Below, in pieces: positions 47,701 through 53,930 of a stretch of 64,000 nucleotides of DNA. The stretch lies in the NCBI GenBank assembly GCA_907165065.1, contig OU015525.1, positions 42,266,037 to 42,330,036 on the forward strand, given 5' to 3'. Both the position numbers and the translations under genes were made by a program. The notes beneath the pieces were generated by a model. That model saw only the letters and a list, made by a program, of their open reading frames with translations, searched no databases and was not told the DNA's origin. Source of the DNA: Caprimulgus europaeus (lineage: Eukaryota; Chordata; Aves; Caprimulgiformes; Caprimulgidae). The stretch's first letter is position 1; every line of letters starts with the position of its first letter.

Positions 47701-49568
47701 AAGGTGTGGTAAGATTGTGTATTGAAAGACAATGAGTATGTAGGCCCCAAAGCTCAGCTACATCAAATGTTAGCAGGATATGTTTTGCCTTAGTCTCTGG
47801 TATGAGCACGCGTGAATCTCTGCCAGTAGCAGCCACACGTGTATGTTTTATACTTTTGCTTCTGTATGTAACCATCTTAGAAATTTGATGTGCTTCCAAA
47901 AGACCAACCATGATGCCTTTTAATGATAAAGGTGGTCATCTTCTGCAGTTATGAAGGAAAGACTAACATAATATTTAAAATGGGGAGAAGTGGTCCAATT
48001 AATGGGTTTATAGCTTGTAATTTAAAAAATCCAGTCTAATACGTCATTACTTTCCGTTGTAGCATGCATCTCTAATCTGTCAGATGCTGTTTTGAATATT
48101 TTCTGAAGTGATTTGTTACCTTGGTGACAAGATCTGCCCTTCTTTCATCATACATGCTCTTACAGTGCAATCTGTTGAATGCTTGCATTCTTAAAGGTAG
48201 TTTTAATTTTGTGGGGTAAACAGTAGTTCTAAAATACCAGTTTTTCTCTTAAGATTTGACTAAGTAAAAGTGCAGGATAAAAAAAAAAATCGTAGCTGCT
48301 TGATTTGTGATAGCATAGTGATCAATACTTGTGTGAAATTTATGCATGAAGACTGAAGCTTATAGTGCTGCTTAACCTCCTGCTGTGATGAGATACTAGT
48401 AGGTAAAAAATATACTTGAATCTTCTTGTCCTTTTAGTATATATTTTAATGTGGGGAGAACAGGAGCCTAGTGAAGCTACTCTAGGTACCTTGAGTTTTA
48501 GTGGGAAGTGGGAGGAAGAAGTGACCCAAGGCCTGGCAGCTCATTTCTTTCTTTGCCATAAGGAGTCCCTACTTTGAGGGTGGTATCCTACCTATTATGA
48601 TCAAGACTCGTACCTATTGAGTGCAGCCCAAGCATTAAAATACTGTGATTCTGCAGCAACACCTGATAGAGCTGTGAAGGAAGGTGCTAAACCATAGTGT
48701 ATGGCTCAGCATACAAGCTGTATGTTGTTTTCTTTGCTAGTGGAGTTTGAAGTTAACATTATACTTTATGGGAATTTTGCTTTTCTACATACTTTAAAAC
48801 TAAGAAAAGTGCTACAGTTGTGAAGCTAAGCTTCATTGTGTGGTAGGAATTGTAATGCTTAGGGAATAGCTGTTCAACAGAACACTAAACAGACTCCTAG
48901 TTCTTGAAATGTGCAGTAAGAGCTGGTATTTTTTTCTTTTTTTTTTAAATAAAGCAAAAGTGCATACTCTCAAGTTAAGTTGTGTTTGTTTTTTTAAAAA
49001 AGGCTTCATTCTGAACATCATTGGATATCTTTTCTTTCTTGAACATATAGTTCTTCAGTCAGTGTCTATTTTGATAGCCTATGGGCTAAATTGCCGGTGT
49101 GGCCATTGGTATTACTCGTGCTCATGCAGCTGGGTTATGGGAAGAGATCCTTTTAAATATTTCGCCACAGCTTCTCTTATGTGTATTTACAAAGCAAAAT
49201 CTGTGGGCTTCATGGGTGTTCTATAATTCTTGACAGGTTAAATATTACCACTGGGCTTTTTCTTTTTCCAGACAGTTTTGCTGATGTTCAGTTTGTACCT
49301 TATTTTCAGATGGATCAATGATAGATACCTAAATCTTAGGTACTCTTATAGTAGCTCCAATTGACTATGAAATATAAGTAGACTTTATTTGAAGGAATAG
49401 TTCTAAATGTAAAGCTTTTTCCTCTTTCTCTACTTCATGCTTCCCACCACTCTCCTACCTGTCACTCTTGAGAGTGTTTCTCAATCTATTTTTTTGTTGT
49501 ATTTCAGGGAATACCTTGGAAAGCAGTTGCAGTCAGAACAACCTCAAACAGCCACCGCACGGAGCTAA
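5624..49568 (+). CDS. ATP6V1H: V-type proton ATPase subunit H, spliced gene (13 coding exons)
   Basis: Encodes subunit H of the cytosolic V1 sector of the vacuolar proton pump. In this family H couples V1 to V0 by bridging a peripheral stalk and the a subunit, and it blocks ATP hydrolysis when V1 is detached; the mammalian protein also binds the AP-2 endocytic adaptor. Exons are 5624-5727, 12351-12453, 13699-13788, 17945-18058, 21126-21230, 22318-22371, 26917-27014, 29026-29218, 32446-32624, 33436-33561, 36393-36494, 39665-39778 and 49508-49568. They join without frame breaks into 480 residues plus TAA; recalled mammalian proteins have 483. The protein is a helical HEAT/ARM-type repeat solenoid with no enzyme active site. 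The start is the first ATG of its exon, in a good context (AAGATGG), with an in-frame TAA at 5609. All introns are GT-AG. The start-to-stop span includes introns. Confidence 0.97.
8596..8690. repeat. A/C-rich low-complexity tract
   Basis: Runs of AAAACCCC/AACAAAACCC-type sequence with almost no G or T. The plus strand is A/C only over long stretches, which explains the open frame on the minus strand (8420-8674). Confidence 0.7.
9196..9225. repeat. Homopyrimidine tract C14-T11-C5
   Basis: Thirty uninterrupted pyrimidines as three homopolymer blocks. A similar C/T-rich region follows at 9410-9478. Low-complexity sequence, prone to sequencing and replication errors. Confidence 0.85.
11265..12315 (-). 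mobile_element. Solo LTR of an avian endogenous retrovirus (about 1.05 kb)
   Basis: Recognised from memory as a widespread long avian ERV LTR. Read on the minus strand, it begins near 12315 and ends in ...TCAAGTCACCAAACCA near 11265. It shows a TATA-like region at about 12141-12150 and AATAAA at 11444-11449 in the places expected for U3 and R. Degenerate repeats of a CTGCTCCAGCGTGG-like unit (plus strand) fill 11690-11990. No gag, pol or env sequence adjoins it, so it looks like a solo LTR left by recombination. Boundaries are approximate and I could not confirm target-site duplications. The plus-strand frame at 11277-11855 is not a gene. Confidence 0.75.
11690..11990. repeat. Degenerate minisatellite inside the LTR
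   Basis: Several imperfect units of about 40-60 nt, each with a CTGCTC(C/T)A-GTGG core followed by a CATGGG-CTGCAG or GGGTCACAG core. It is internal to the LTR. Confidence 0.6.
12351..12453 (+). CDS. ATP6V1H: ATP6V1H coding exon 2 (residues 35-69)
   Basis: Preceded by TATTTCAG and followed by GTAAGT. Encodes [20 protein letters not shown] and continues to TEGNQ, entering in phase 2 and leaving in phase 0. The exon begins about 35-40 nt after the end of a solo LTR, so little original intron sequence remains for the branch point. Reading on past 12453 gives a longer frame that is only intron read-through. Confidence 0.96.
12454..13698 (+). other. ATP6V1H: ATP6V1H intron 2
   Basis: 1.2-kb AT-rich intron with GTAAGT and TTTTCTAG ends. 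No repeat or gene seen. Confidence 0.9.
13699..13788 (+). CDS. ATP6V1H: ATP6V1H coding exon 3 (residues 70-99)
   Basis: Thirty codons, phase 0/0, between TTTTCTAG and GTAGGT. Encodes [20 protein letters not shown] then [10 protein letters not shown], identical to the recalled mammalian segment. The donor GTAGGT is weaker than the others. Confidence 0.96.
13789..17944 (+). other. ATP6V1H: ATP6V1H intron 3
   Basis: 4.2-kb intron. The only structure noted is a perfect 12-bp inverted repeat at 17549-17578. Short open frames here have no recognisable product. Confidence 0.9.
17549..17578. repeat. Perfect 12-bp inverted repeat, 6-nt loop
   Basis: TGTATGGACTGT and its exact reverse complement ACAGTCCATACA are separated by GTTCAA. 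Would form a short cruciform or RNA hairpin in intron 3. Too short for a typical microRNA precursor. Confidence 0.9.
17945..18058 (+). CDS. ATP6V1H: ATP6V1H coding exon 4 (residues 100-137)
   Basis: Thirty-eight codons, phase 0/0, between TTTACAG and GTAAGT. Encodes [20 protein letters not shown] then [18 protein letters not shown]. It carries more differences from the recalled mammalian protein than neighbouring exons, including Pro-to-Ser after AW and Pro-to-Leu in RQDxF. The frame is intact and the splice sites are strong, so it is functional. Confidence 0.96.
18059..21125 (+). other. ATP6V1H: ATP6V1H intron 4
   Basis: 3.1-kb intron carrying an antisense LTR (about 18508-18987). Nothing else recognisable apart from T-rich tracts near 19565-19592 and 19990-20018. 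Confidence 0.9.
18508..18987 (-). mobile_element. Solo LTR of an avian endogenous retrovirus (about 480 bp)
   Basis: Plus strand starts TGTGGTGGGTTGA and ends CCCAGCCAAGCCTAGTGCA. On the minus strand the start reads as the familiar avian ERV LTR opening (GGCTTGGCTGGGATGGACTT). No internal retroviral genes adjoin it. The 5' end of the minus strand aligns with the LTR at 29697-30022. Clear target-site duplications were not found, so edges may be off by a few bases. Confidence 0.65.
21126..21230 (+). CDS. ATP6V1H: ATP6V1H coding exon 5 (residues 138-172)
   Basis: Thirty-five codons, phase 0/0, after TTTTTCAG. Encodes [20 protein letters not shown] then [15 protein letters not shown]. The donor, CAG|GTAAAA, is weaker at +5. 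It lies directly upstream of the cassette exon, so its joining choice decides the isoform. Confidence 0.96.
21231..22317 (+). other. ATP6V1H: ATP6V1H intron 5
   Basis: 1.1-kb intron upstream of the cassette exon. It contains a 19-T run at 21608-21626 followed by CAG, which is acceptor-like but followed by no exon I can support. Confidence 0.9.
22318..22371 (+). CDS. ATP6V1H: ATP6V1H coding exon 6, predicted cassette exon (residues 173-190)
   Basis: Exactly 54 nt ([18 protein letters not shown]), phase 0/0, between TTTTTTGCTAG and GTGAGT. It matches in size and position the 18-residue segment missing from the short mammalian isoform (two SFD isoforms were described for the bovine enzyme). Skipping keeps the frame and yields 462 residues. 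The segment is Ser/Gly/Ala/Thr-rich, as for a surface loop, and diverges more than the flanking exons. That skipping occurs in this species is inferred. Confidence 0.92.
22372..26916 (+). other. ATP6V1H: ATP6V1H intron 6
   Basis: 4.5-kb intron downstream of the cassette exon. It contains the sense-oriented CR1 at about 23330-25238 and a (TTTG)n stretch near 26725-26751. Confidence 0.9.
23330..25238 (+). mobile_element. CR1 LINE with endonuclease region and RT deletion (copy c)
   Basis: The longest CR1 here. It starts in the pre-ORF2 region (GGGTTTTTTGATAATGGGAT) and reaches ORF2. The APE-type endonuclease is visible as AITETWW (about 23820-23845), [12 protein letters not shown] (about 24142-24177) and the catalytic SDH at 24351-24359. 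At least one nonsense codon interrupts the first part (near 23902), and stops follow 24461. The linker before reverse transcriptase runs to about 24970, then jumps straight to the ORF2 tail and 3' end (GTTTTAAACTAGAAGAGG onward), ending CCATTCTGTGATTCT. The whole RT domain is missing, by internal deletion or nested insertion. Not functional. Confidence 0.88.
26917..27014 (+). CDS. ATP6V1H: ATP6V1H coding exon 7 (residues 191-223)
   Basis: Phase 0 in, phase 2 out, between TTTCACCTAG and GTGAGC. Encodes [20 protein letters not shown] then [12 protein letters not shown] plus the first two bases of Cys. Apparently unchanged from the recalled mammalian protein. Confidence 0.96.
27015..29025 (+). 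other. ATP6V1H: ATP6V1H intron 7
   Basis: 2-kb intron containing a sense CR1 3' end (27950-28480). The rest is unremarkable AT-rich sequence. Confidence 0.9.
27950..28480 (+). repeat. CR1 LINE 3' fragment (copy d)
   Basis: 5'-truncated. Begins at the GGCCCCACCTGGAGTACTGT segment, continues through [20 protein letters not shown] (28052-28111) and the NFFL/VRVV region, and ends with CCCTTCCAACCCAAACCATT then CTATGAT. The tail differs from copies a and b (AGTGGAAGGTGTCCCTGCTC), marking another subfamily shared with the pieces at 57174 and 62823. Frame broken near 28260. Confidence 0.92.
29026..29218 (+). CDS. ATP6V1H: ATP6V1H coding exon 8 (residues 223-287)
   Basis: The longest coding exon (193 nt), between TTTTTTAG and GTAAGT. 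Completes Cys and encodes [20 protein letters not shown], then [18 protein letters not shown] and on to ILAAFR. Helical repeat region of the solenoid. Differences from the recalled mammalian protein are conservative (SIW/CVW, H/Y, IIP/IVP). Confidence 0.97.
29219..32445 (+). other. ATP6V1H: ATP6V1H intron 8
   Basis: 3.2-kb intron with an antisense LTR fragment (about 29697-30022), an A run near 30627-30640, and otherwise plain AT-rich sequence. Confidence 0.9.
29697..30022 (-). mobile_element. Degraded ERV LTR (about 330 bp)
   Basis: Plus strand opens TGTGGTGGTGG and closes TCCTAACCCAAACCCAGGAC. Its minus-strand start (CCTGGGTTTGGGTTAGGATA) aligns with the start of the LTR at 18508-18987. 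It is shorter than that copy and contains an A/C/T-rich tract at 29848-29880. No retroviral genes adjoin it. Identity as an LTR is from the terminal motifs only. Confidence 0.55.
32446..32624 (+). CDS. ATP6V1H: ATP6V1H coding exon 9 (residues 288-347)
   Basis: Between TCTCCCTAG and GTATGC. Encodes [20 protein letters not shown], then a charged stretch [20 protein letters not shown], and ends in GESVQDL plus two bases of Arg/Ser. The acidic stretch lies near the boundary between the large N-terminal and smaller C-terminal domains known from yeast Vma13 structures. Intron 9 downstream holds a possible alternative exon. Confidence 0.97.
32625..33435 (+). other. ATP6V1H: ATP6V1H intron 9
   Basis: 0.8-kb intron, the shortest within the coding region. 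It contains a strong acceptor-like pyrimidine tract ending CAG at 33179 and a GTAAGT at 33328, which together outline a possible 148-nt alternative exon. Confidence 0.9.
33436..33561 (+). CDS. ATP6V1H: ATP6V1H coding exon 10 (residues 347-389)
   Basis: Between GTGTTACAG and GTAAGT, phase 2 in and out. Joining AG|C gives [20 protein letters not shown] then [20 protein letters not shown]. Start of the C-terminal domain. Apparently identical to the recalled mammalian sequence. Confidence 0.97.
33562..36392 (+). other. ATP6V1H: ATP6V1H intron 10
   Basis: 2.8-kb intron. An A/C-rich low-complexity tract lies at 34617-34722 and an A14 run near 36070-36084. No repeat family or gene recognised. Confidence 0.9.
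34617..34722. repeat. A/C-rich low-complexity tract
   Basis: About 100 nt dominated by AAACAAAC/CAAAACA and CCCC on the plus strand. It resembles the tract at 8596-8690 and produces spurious T/G-coded hydrophobic frames on the minus strand. Confidence 0.7.
36393..36494 (+). CDS. ATP6V1H: ATP6V1H coding exon 11 (residues 389-423)
   Basis: Between TTTCCTAG and GTAAGA. Encodes [20 protein letters not shown] then [13 protein letters not shown] plus two bases of Arg. C-terminal helical repeats. An antisense CR1 starts 210 nt downstream in the next intron. Confidence 0.97.
36495..39664 (+). other. ATP6V1H: ATP6V1H intron 11
   Basis: 3.2-kb intron holding an antisense CR1 (36704-37539) close to the 5' splice site. 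Nothing else recognised. Confidence 0.9.
36704..37539 (-). mobile_element. CR1 LINE 3' fragment with uninterrupted ORF2 end (copy e)
   Basis: Minus-strand CR1, 5'-truncated near 37539, with its tail (GACATTCTGTGATTCT on the minus strand) ending near 36704. It carries about 250 codons of the ORF2 C-terminal part with no stop or frameshift down to the natural TAG at 36781-36783. Motifs in order: [68 protein letters not shown] and [20 protein letters not shown]. The reverse-transcriptase catalytic F/YxDD box lies upstream of the truncation, so it is inactive. The intact frame implies a younger insertion than the other copies. Confidence 0.93.
39665..39778 (+). CDS. ATP6V1H: ATP6V1H coding exon 12 (residues 423-461)
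   Basis: Between CTTTCAG and GTATGT. Completes Arg and encodes [20 protein letters not shown] then [17 protein letters not shown] plus two bases of Trp. An ARM/HEAT-like pattern ([18 protein letters not shown]), and apparently unchanged. Confidence 0.97.
39779..49507 (+). other. ATP6V1H: ATP6V1H intron 12 (last intron)
   Basis: 9.7 kb of AT-rich sequence between GTATGT and TATTTCAG. I saw no LINE, LTR or gene in it, although other introns of this gene are repeat-bearing. A short imperfect inverted repeat lies at 41774-41807 and an AATTA-type run at about 46643-46661. Open frames up to 107 codons have no recognisable product. Confidence 0.85.
49508..49568 (+). CDS. ATP6V1H: ATP6V1H coding exon 13 (residues 461-480, stop)
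   Basis: After TATTTCAG. Completes Trp, encodes [19 protein letters not shown] and stops at TAA 49566-49568. Separated from the previous exon by a 9.7-kb intron, the longest in the gene. Confidence 0.97.
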
Positions 49569-49845
49569 ACAGTTCCATCAGCTCATGCTTATAACTGCAG
49601 TATGTTTGTCTTTAATATCAAGAAAACACTGAAATCACATGTTCTTTGCTTGATGCTACTACATAAAGTTTCCAGGTTTCCTCCAGTGTTGTTGGCTTAG
49701 TAAAAATGTATTTGTTCAACTAGTTCTGATGATTAAGCCCATTAGCTTTCTGCTATATTCTGAATGTATATGAGGAAATGTGGCTAATATATTGCATTTG
49801 TTTTATGTATTTATTCTTATAATAAAGAATGTTATTAAAGGATAT
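49569..49845 (+). other. ATP6V1H: ATP6V1H 3' UTR
   Basis: Short AT-rich trailer from the stop to the expected cleavage site about 20 nt after AATAAA. The end point is estimated. Longer forms could use another AATAAA near 49958. Confidence 0.75.
49821..49826 (+). terminator. ATP6V1H: ATP6V1H poly(A) signal
   Basis: Canonical AATAAA about 250 nt after the stop codon. It is followed by a T/GT-rich downstream stretch (TTGTTCTCTTCTTTTGGTGG, about 49876-49895), as expected for cleavage and polyadenylation. Confidence 0.8.
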
Positions 49846-50067
49846 TAATTCCATGTTATGATTAGCCTAGAAAAATTGTTCTCTTCTTTTGGTGGGTTAT
49901 CAGTATTGTCACTTTCCAAGAAAAGCAAGTAGTCCCTATGTGTCTCCAGGCAAATTAATAAAGCTTTGACTTGGTGTTCTGTAGGATATGCAGTAGTCTG
50001 AAAAATGTTGACGAAGATATGTACCAAGTCTCAAAACTATTAAAACTCTGTATAAAAATAAATGTAT

Positions 50068-50136
50068 GGGGTTTTTTTGGTTGGTTTGTTTGGGTTTTTT
50101 TGTTGTTGGTTGGGATTTTTTGGGATGGGGTAGTTT
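50068..50136. repeat. G/T-rich low-complexity tract
   Basis: Alternating T runs and GG/GGG pairs on the plus strand (GGTTGGTTTGTTTGGG and similar). It is the strand-reversed counterpart of the A/C-rich tracts at 8596 and 34617. Confidence 0.7.
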
Positions 50137-50404
50137 TCTCTTGTTAAAGCTTACATTAAAAAATCTGGACATGAGAAGAGGAAAACAAACACTTCTCTAA
50201 TGAAAACTGATACACTTAAGATTATTAGTCAAGCTATATAACATCAGTGTTAACGCTGTAGGTCAGAGATGAAGTTGTTGGTTGTTTTTTTTTTCTTTTT
50301 TAATAACAAATGCACAGTAACTGATGATCACATGAGCTTAGTTATTTCTAGTTCCCATGGGTAGCAGCATTGTCTTTACTCATACAACTCAAACCCCAAT
50401 TCAC

Positions 50405-50483
50405 TTACCAAGCAGTTCTTCAGTGTTCCCTTCAGACAAGGTGTCCTGGATTTGCTAGGGAACACTGAAGCACTGCTTGGTAA
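50405..50483. repeat. 27-bp near-perfect inverted repeat (hairpin), 25-nt loop
   Basis: The left arm 50405-50431 (TTACCAAGCAGTTCTTCAGT then GTTCCCT) and the right arm 50457-50483 (AGGGAACACTGAAGCACTGC then TTGGTAA) are reverse complements except for one pair, T50417 against C50471. The loop is 50432-50456. A transcript of either strand would fold into a stem the size of a microRNA precursor. It could also be the ends of a very small inverted-repeat transposon. No known microRNA is recognised. Confidence 0.9.
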
Positions 50484-53400
50484 AGAACAAGCTATTCATT
50501 ACATGAATAAAAGTTACTTACAGAGGTTGTCCTGAAACATCTAAATGTTGTGTTCATATACAGATAAGTTCTCCTTTCTGTTGCTTTGCTAGTATTACTC
50601 TGTGCATAGTTTGATTCTTCATTGTGTGATCTGTTTCCAAGCTATGTGTAACCTAGCATTCTCCTCCATTTAGTTAGAAATCTGTTGGAGACAGAGGAAA
50701 ATATTTACAGAAACAGTTGAGATGTTTCACTTGTATCAGTGTGCAGTACTGATACTCTGGTGCCTGTGAAACCTGAAAGCTATGAGAACTCCAGCCCCTG
50801 ATGGTAACATTCAGATGGCTCAAGGGTTGTGATCTCAGGGACTTCATGCCAACAAATTGTACAGTAGGAAGCCTAGGAACTCAGAGGGGTGGGGTTGTGG
50901 AGGATCTTTCTGTGCTTTTTGTAGTTGGACTGTGAAGCGGCCGGAGCGGAGATTTCTGCAGGAGTTGTGCTTACTGTGTCCCGGAGATCCTGGGGAATCT
51001 TGGCATAGCAGAGAGATGCAGACTGGTTTCCAGGAGAACCCACAAGTTCTCTGTCTCCCATCCTATGGCAGGCCTATACCTGTAGGTGCTGGAAGGCCTT
51101 GGATCTGTGGTCCCAAGAGAGAAAATGGAGCAGAGCTGTCCTGGAGCTTTTAACCTTCAAAATCAGGAAACTTGACCAAAAACCTTCATTGAGTTTCAAC
51201 ACATTCATAATGCTTTCTACTGCATCTGTTTTTTTGTCTGACAACTTATGGTTAGATTTAACACTTGCTACTGAGCACTCTTTTTACTATTCATCTGTTT
51301 GTGTTAGCTCACTTAACTTGCTCAGCCTCATTCTTCCAAAATCTGGCCATGGGGCAGGTAGGCAGATGCCGTGGTGGCAGATTGAACGCCTCAGGGCTGT
51401 GTGATGACAGTGTGGGTAGAGCTTGGTGTTAGGAAGAGAGGCGTGTGCCAGCAGTTTCCTTCCTTCCCTCTGGTGACATGAAGATTTGGAGGTGACTGGA
51501 GATTAGCTGCCATGGACCAGGTAACTAACTTGCTTCTAAAGCGAGGAGATAGTTATCTTCCTCCCAGTTAGGGTAATCAGTGTTCTCTTTATGAAGTTTT
51601 TCTGCAATTTTCCTAATTCTTGTTTTCACTCTTGTGTTGCATCCAAGAATAAATGGAGTTTAATTTTCCTATAATGAAAGTAACAGAGTCTTTGAAATCT
51701 TTATAAGCTGACTTTAAAGTTTTGCGTTTGAGGTTTCTTTTGCTTTTCATGCTGCATCTGTTGAAATGGTTTTCTCTAAACTTTGTTCTCTATCTGAAGT
51801 CTAAATAGAAATAAATTTGAGTAAGTTTGCAAGATATGCAGCAACTGTAAAAAGTATTTAAACCTGTTACAATTCAGTGCGGGGGGGATGGAGGGGGAAG
51901 ATGATGAAAAACAGTACTGACATCTGGAACTTAGGCAGGAAAATTCTTTAATCTTATGCTTACTGCATGTTTATTATTCCCACAAGCCATTTGAGATCTT
52001 AAGGCCTGCAGCTGGACATAGAGAAGGCCAGATCTTGATCTTGGCTGATGTGAGCTACTATGCTAGAAACGAACGAGGGCTGGGCAGGAGATGGGCTGTC
52101 TGGGCCCTGGATGTACCACACTGCCTCAAACCTCCCTTCAGTAGCTCATCAGAATTGCAAAAAGTGTCTTTGTGCACCTGCATGAACAAATGAAGATTGT
52201 CAACAATTTCTAATACTCAGACCTGCTGGGTTAATATATTTTTTTCATGAATATGACATTCTCGTTTTAGCCCAGTAAGTGACAAGGGGTCAGAAGAAAT
52301 CCTGTTGATTCATCTCTGTCCAAAAGCTTTTGCTTTTTCCTTTGGCAGCTTTTGCAGAGTAGTTGTGAGTTGTCTTTTTAGAACCATGTGCTGTGTCAGA
52401 GTTGACAATAGAGCTAGTGCTCTCATGATGGCCAGGTATGTTATTAACTTGATTATATTCACTTTCTCTTAGACTCCAAAATGATAATTCAAAAAATCTG
52501 AACTGCTGTTGAAATTTTCAATTGGCAAAGAGTATCATCATTCAAATACCCCAGAAGCAGCAGCTTTATTTGCTAATGTTAGGTGTAGCAATTTTGGAGT
52601 TACTGGGAACTCTTCTTACCTTCAGGTATGCATGTTTCATCCATACAGCCAGTTCTGACATGCATCAGATGTTGAACACAAATGATGTGCTAAAAACTTT
52701 TAATATTCTTTAAAGAAATTTTTCATCACCTGCCCCTTGGCCTTATTGTTATTTGTCAGCTAAGTTACTGTACAGTAAGGAGGACAATAAAAACCCAAAA
52801 TGGAATAATGGCTGTTACGTAGAGTGTCTTGTTTCTGTTACTCTGTTGTATGTAAGAACATTTCTGTGCTATGGGAATGTAGTTTTTCTTGGGAGGGGGG
52901 AAAACTGAAAATGGAAAAAAAATCTTCTTCTTATAAAAGTAGGCAGTGGGACGATAATTTTTTTATTTTTTTACCTGATAATCTCACAGATTTTCCCAGA
53001 AGTGCACCACTTGTCCCTCTACATGAAAACTAAATCTGCAGAAGGGAACAATTAAGTTTTTAATGAGTCATCTTTGGTGCTATTATGTGCATGTTCATGA
53101 TACAATTTTTTTCTAAGGCTCTTCAGTTAGTTTGCCTTGTCTGAATTCTGCGTAGAGACAAAACTGTCAAACTGAAAATTTAAATAACTATTTCAGTGTC
53201 GTCATAAGCTATTTTAAAAAGGCCACATACATGCAGCTCTGCCCAAAAATGGACAAATACATTTGGTACCCAGTTGTGGCAATGACAGTTAAAACCTATT
53301 GATTTGGAAATCACAGAACTGCTACAGTATCAGATTATTTTGTAGCAAGAAAACATGATAAATTGCAGACCTGAAGGTCTTTTTTCTCTAGATAACTTTC

Positions 53401-53604
53401 ATAAAAAAGAAACAAAACAAGCCTATTCTGTCAGGTTCAGGTGAGTAAAATACAGCTTGAATCTAAAATACAGACTATGAATCTAACAGCATGGGGATCA
53501 CAGCTAGGAGTTTGGTTGTGGATGCATGAAAACACAGGACAAGATACTTTGGTCATCAATTAAAAAGATAAATACTTGGTAAAAAAAATAATTTTTAGAA
53601 ATAT

Positions 53605-53606
<2 letters not shown>

Positions 53607-53648
<42 letters not shown>
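53607..53648. repeat. T42 homopolymer
   Basis: Forty-two consecutive T on the plus strand, the longest homopolymer in the window. It would be a poly(A) tail for a minus-strand transcript copy at 53649 onward. The exact length is likely to vary between reads and individuals. Confidence 0.9.
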
Positions 53649-53653
<5 letters not shown>

Positions 53654-53930
53654 GGGGACTCACGGGATATTGTGATCCCAAAGTGTTTAGAAAGAATCAC
53701 TTTGTATCTGACTTCCCCAGCAAACACACTTGAACTGAGCTGGTCTTTTCCTGTCCAAATGTATGGGTGTGAGACCACTGATGGGGCACTGAAATCCATC
53801 TGGGATGTCTTCAATTGACGAAGTCCATTTACAGGAGCAATTCTTAGTGCAAAGTGCACAAACTGTACCTTCTGTTGTATTTACAGATGTCACCCCTCTC
53901 TTAGATGGCACTAAGAACTGAAACACTAAT
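53649..53930 (-). pseudogene. Possible poly(A)-tailed retrocopy of an unidentified transcript
   Basis: Read on the minus strand, this sequence runs directly into A42, which is the structure of a retroposed mRNA. A 79-residue frame (53687-53926) includes a Cys-containing stretch with CALCTKNCSCKW and IPDGFQCP, and ends at a stop about 40 nt before the A tract. I do not recognise the parent gene. No polyadenylation signal was found just before the tail and no convincing target-site duplication was seen. It could instead be unique sequence beside an expanded T tract. Confidence 0.25.

Larger units (their letters stand above)
49846..53606. other. Intergenic downstream of ATP6V1H
   Basis: No gene recognised. 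Contains a G/T-rich low-complexity tract (50068-50136) and a long inverted repeat (50405-50483). The 98-codon frame at 50857-51153 has no recognisable similarity. Confidence 0.5.
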
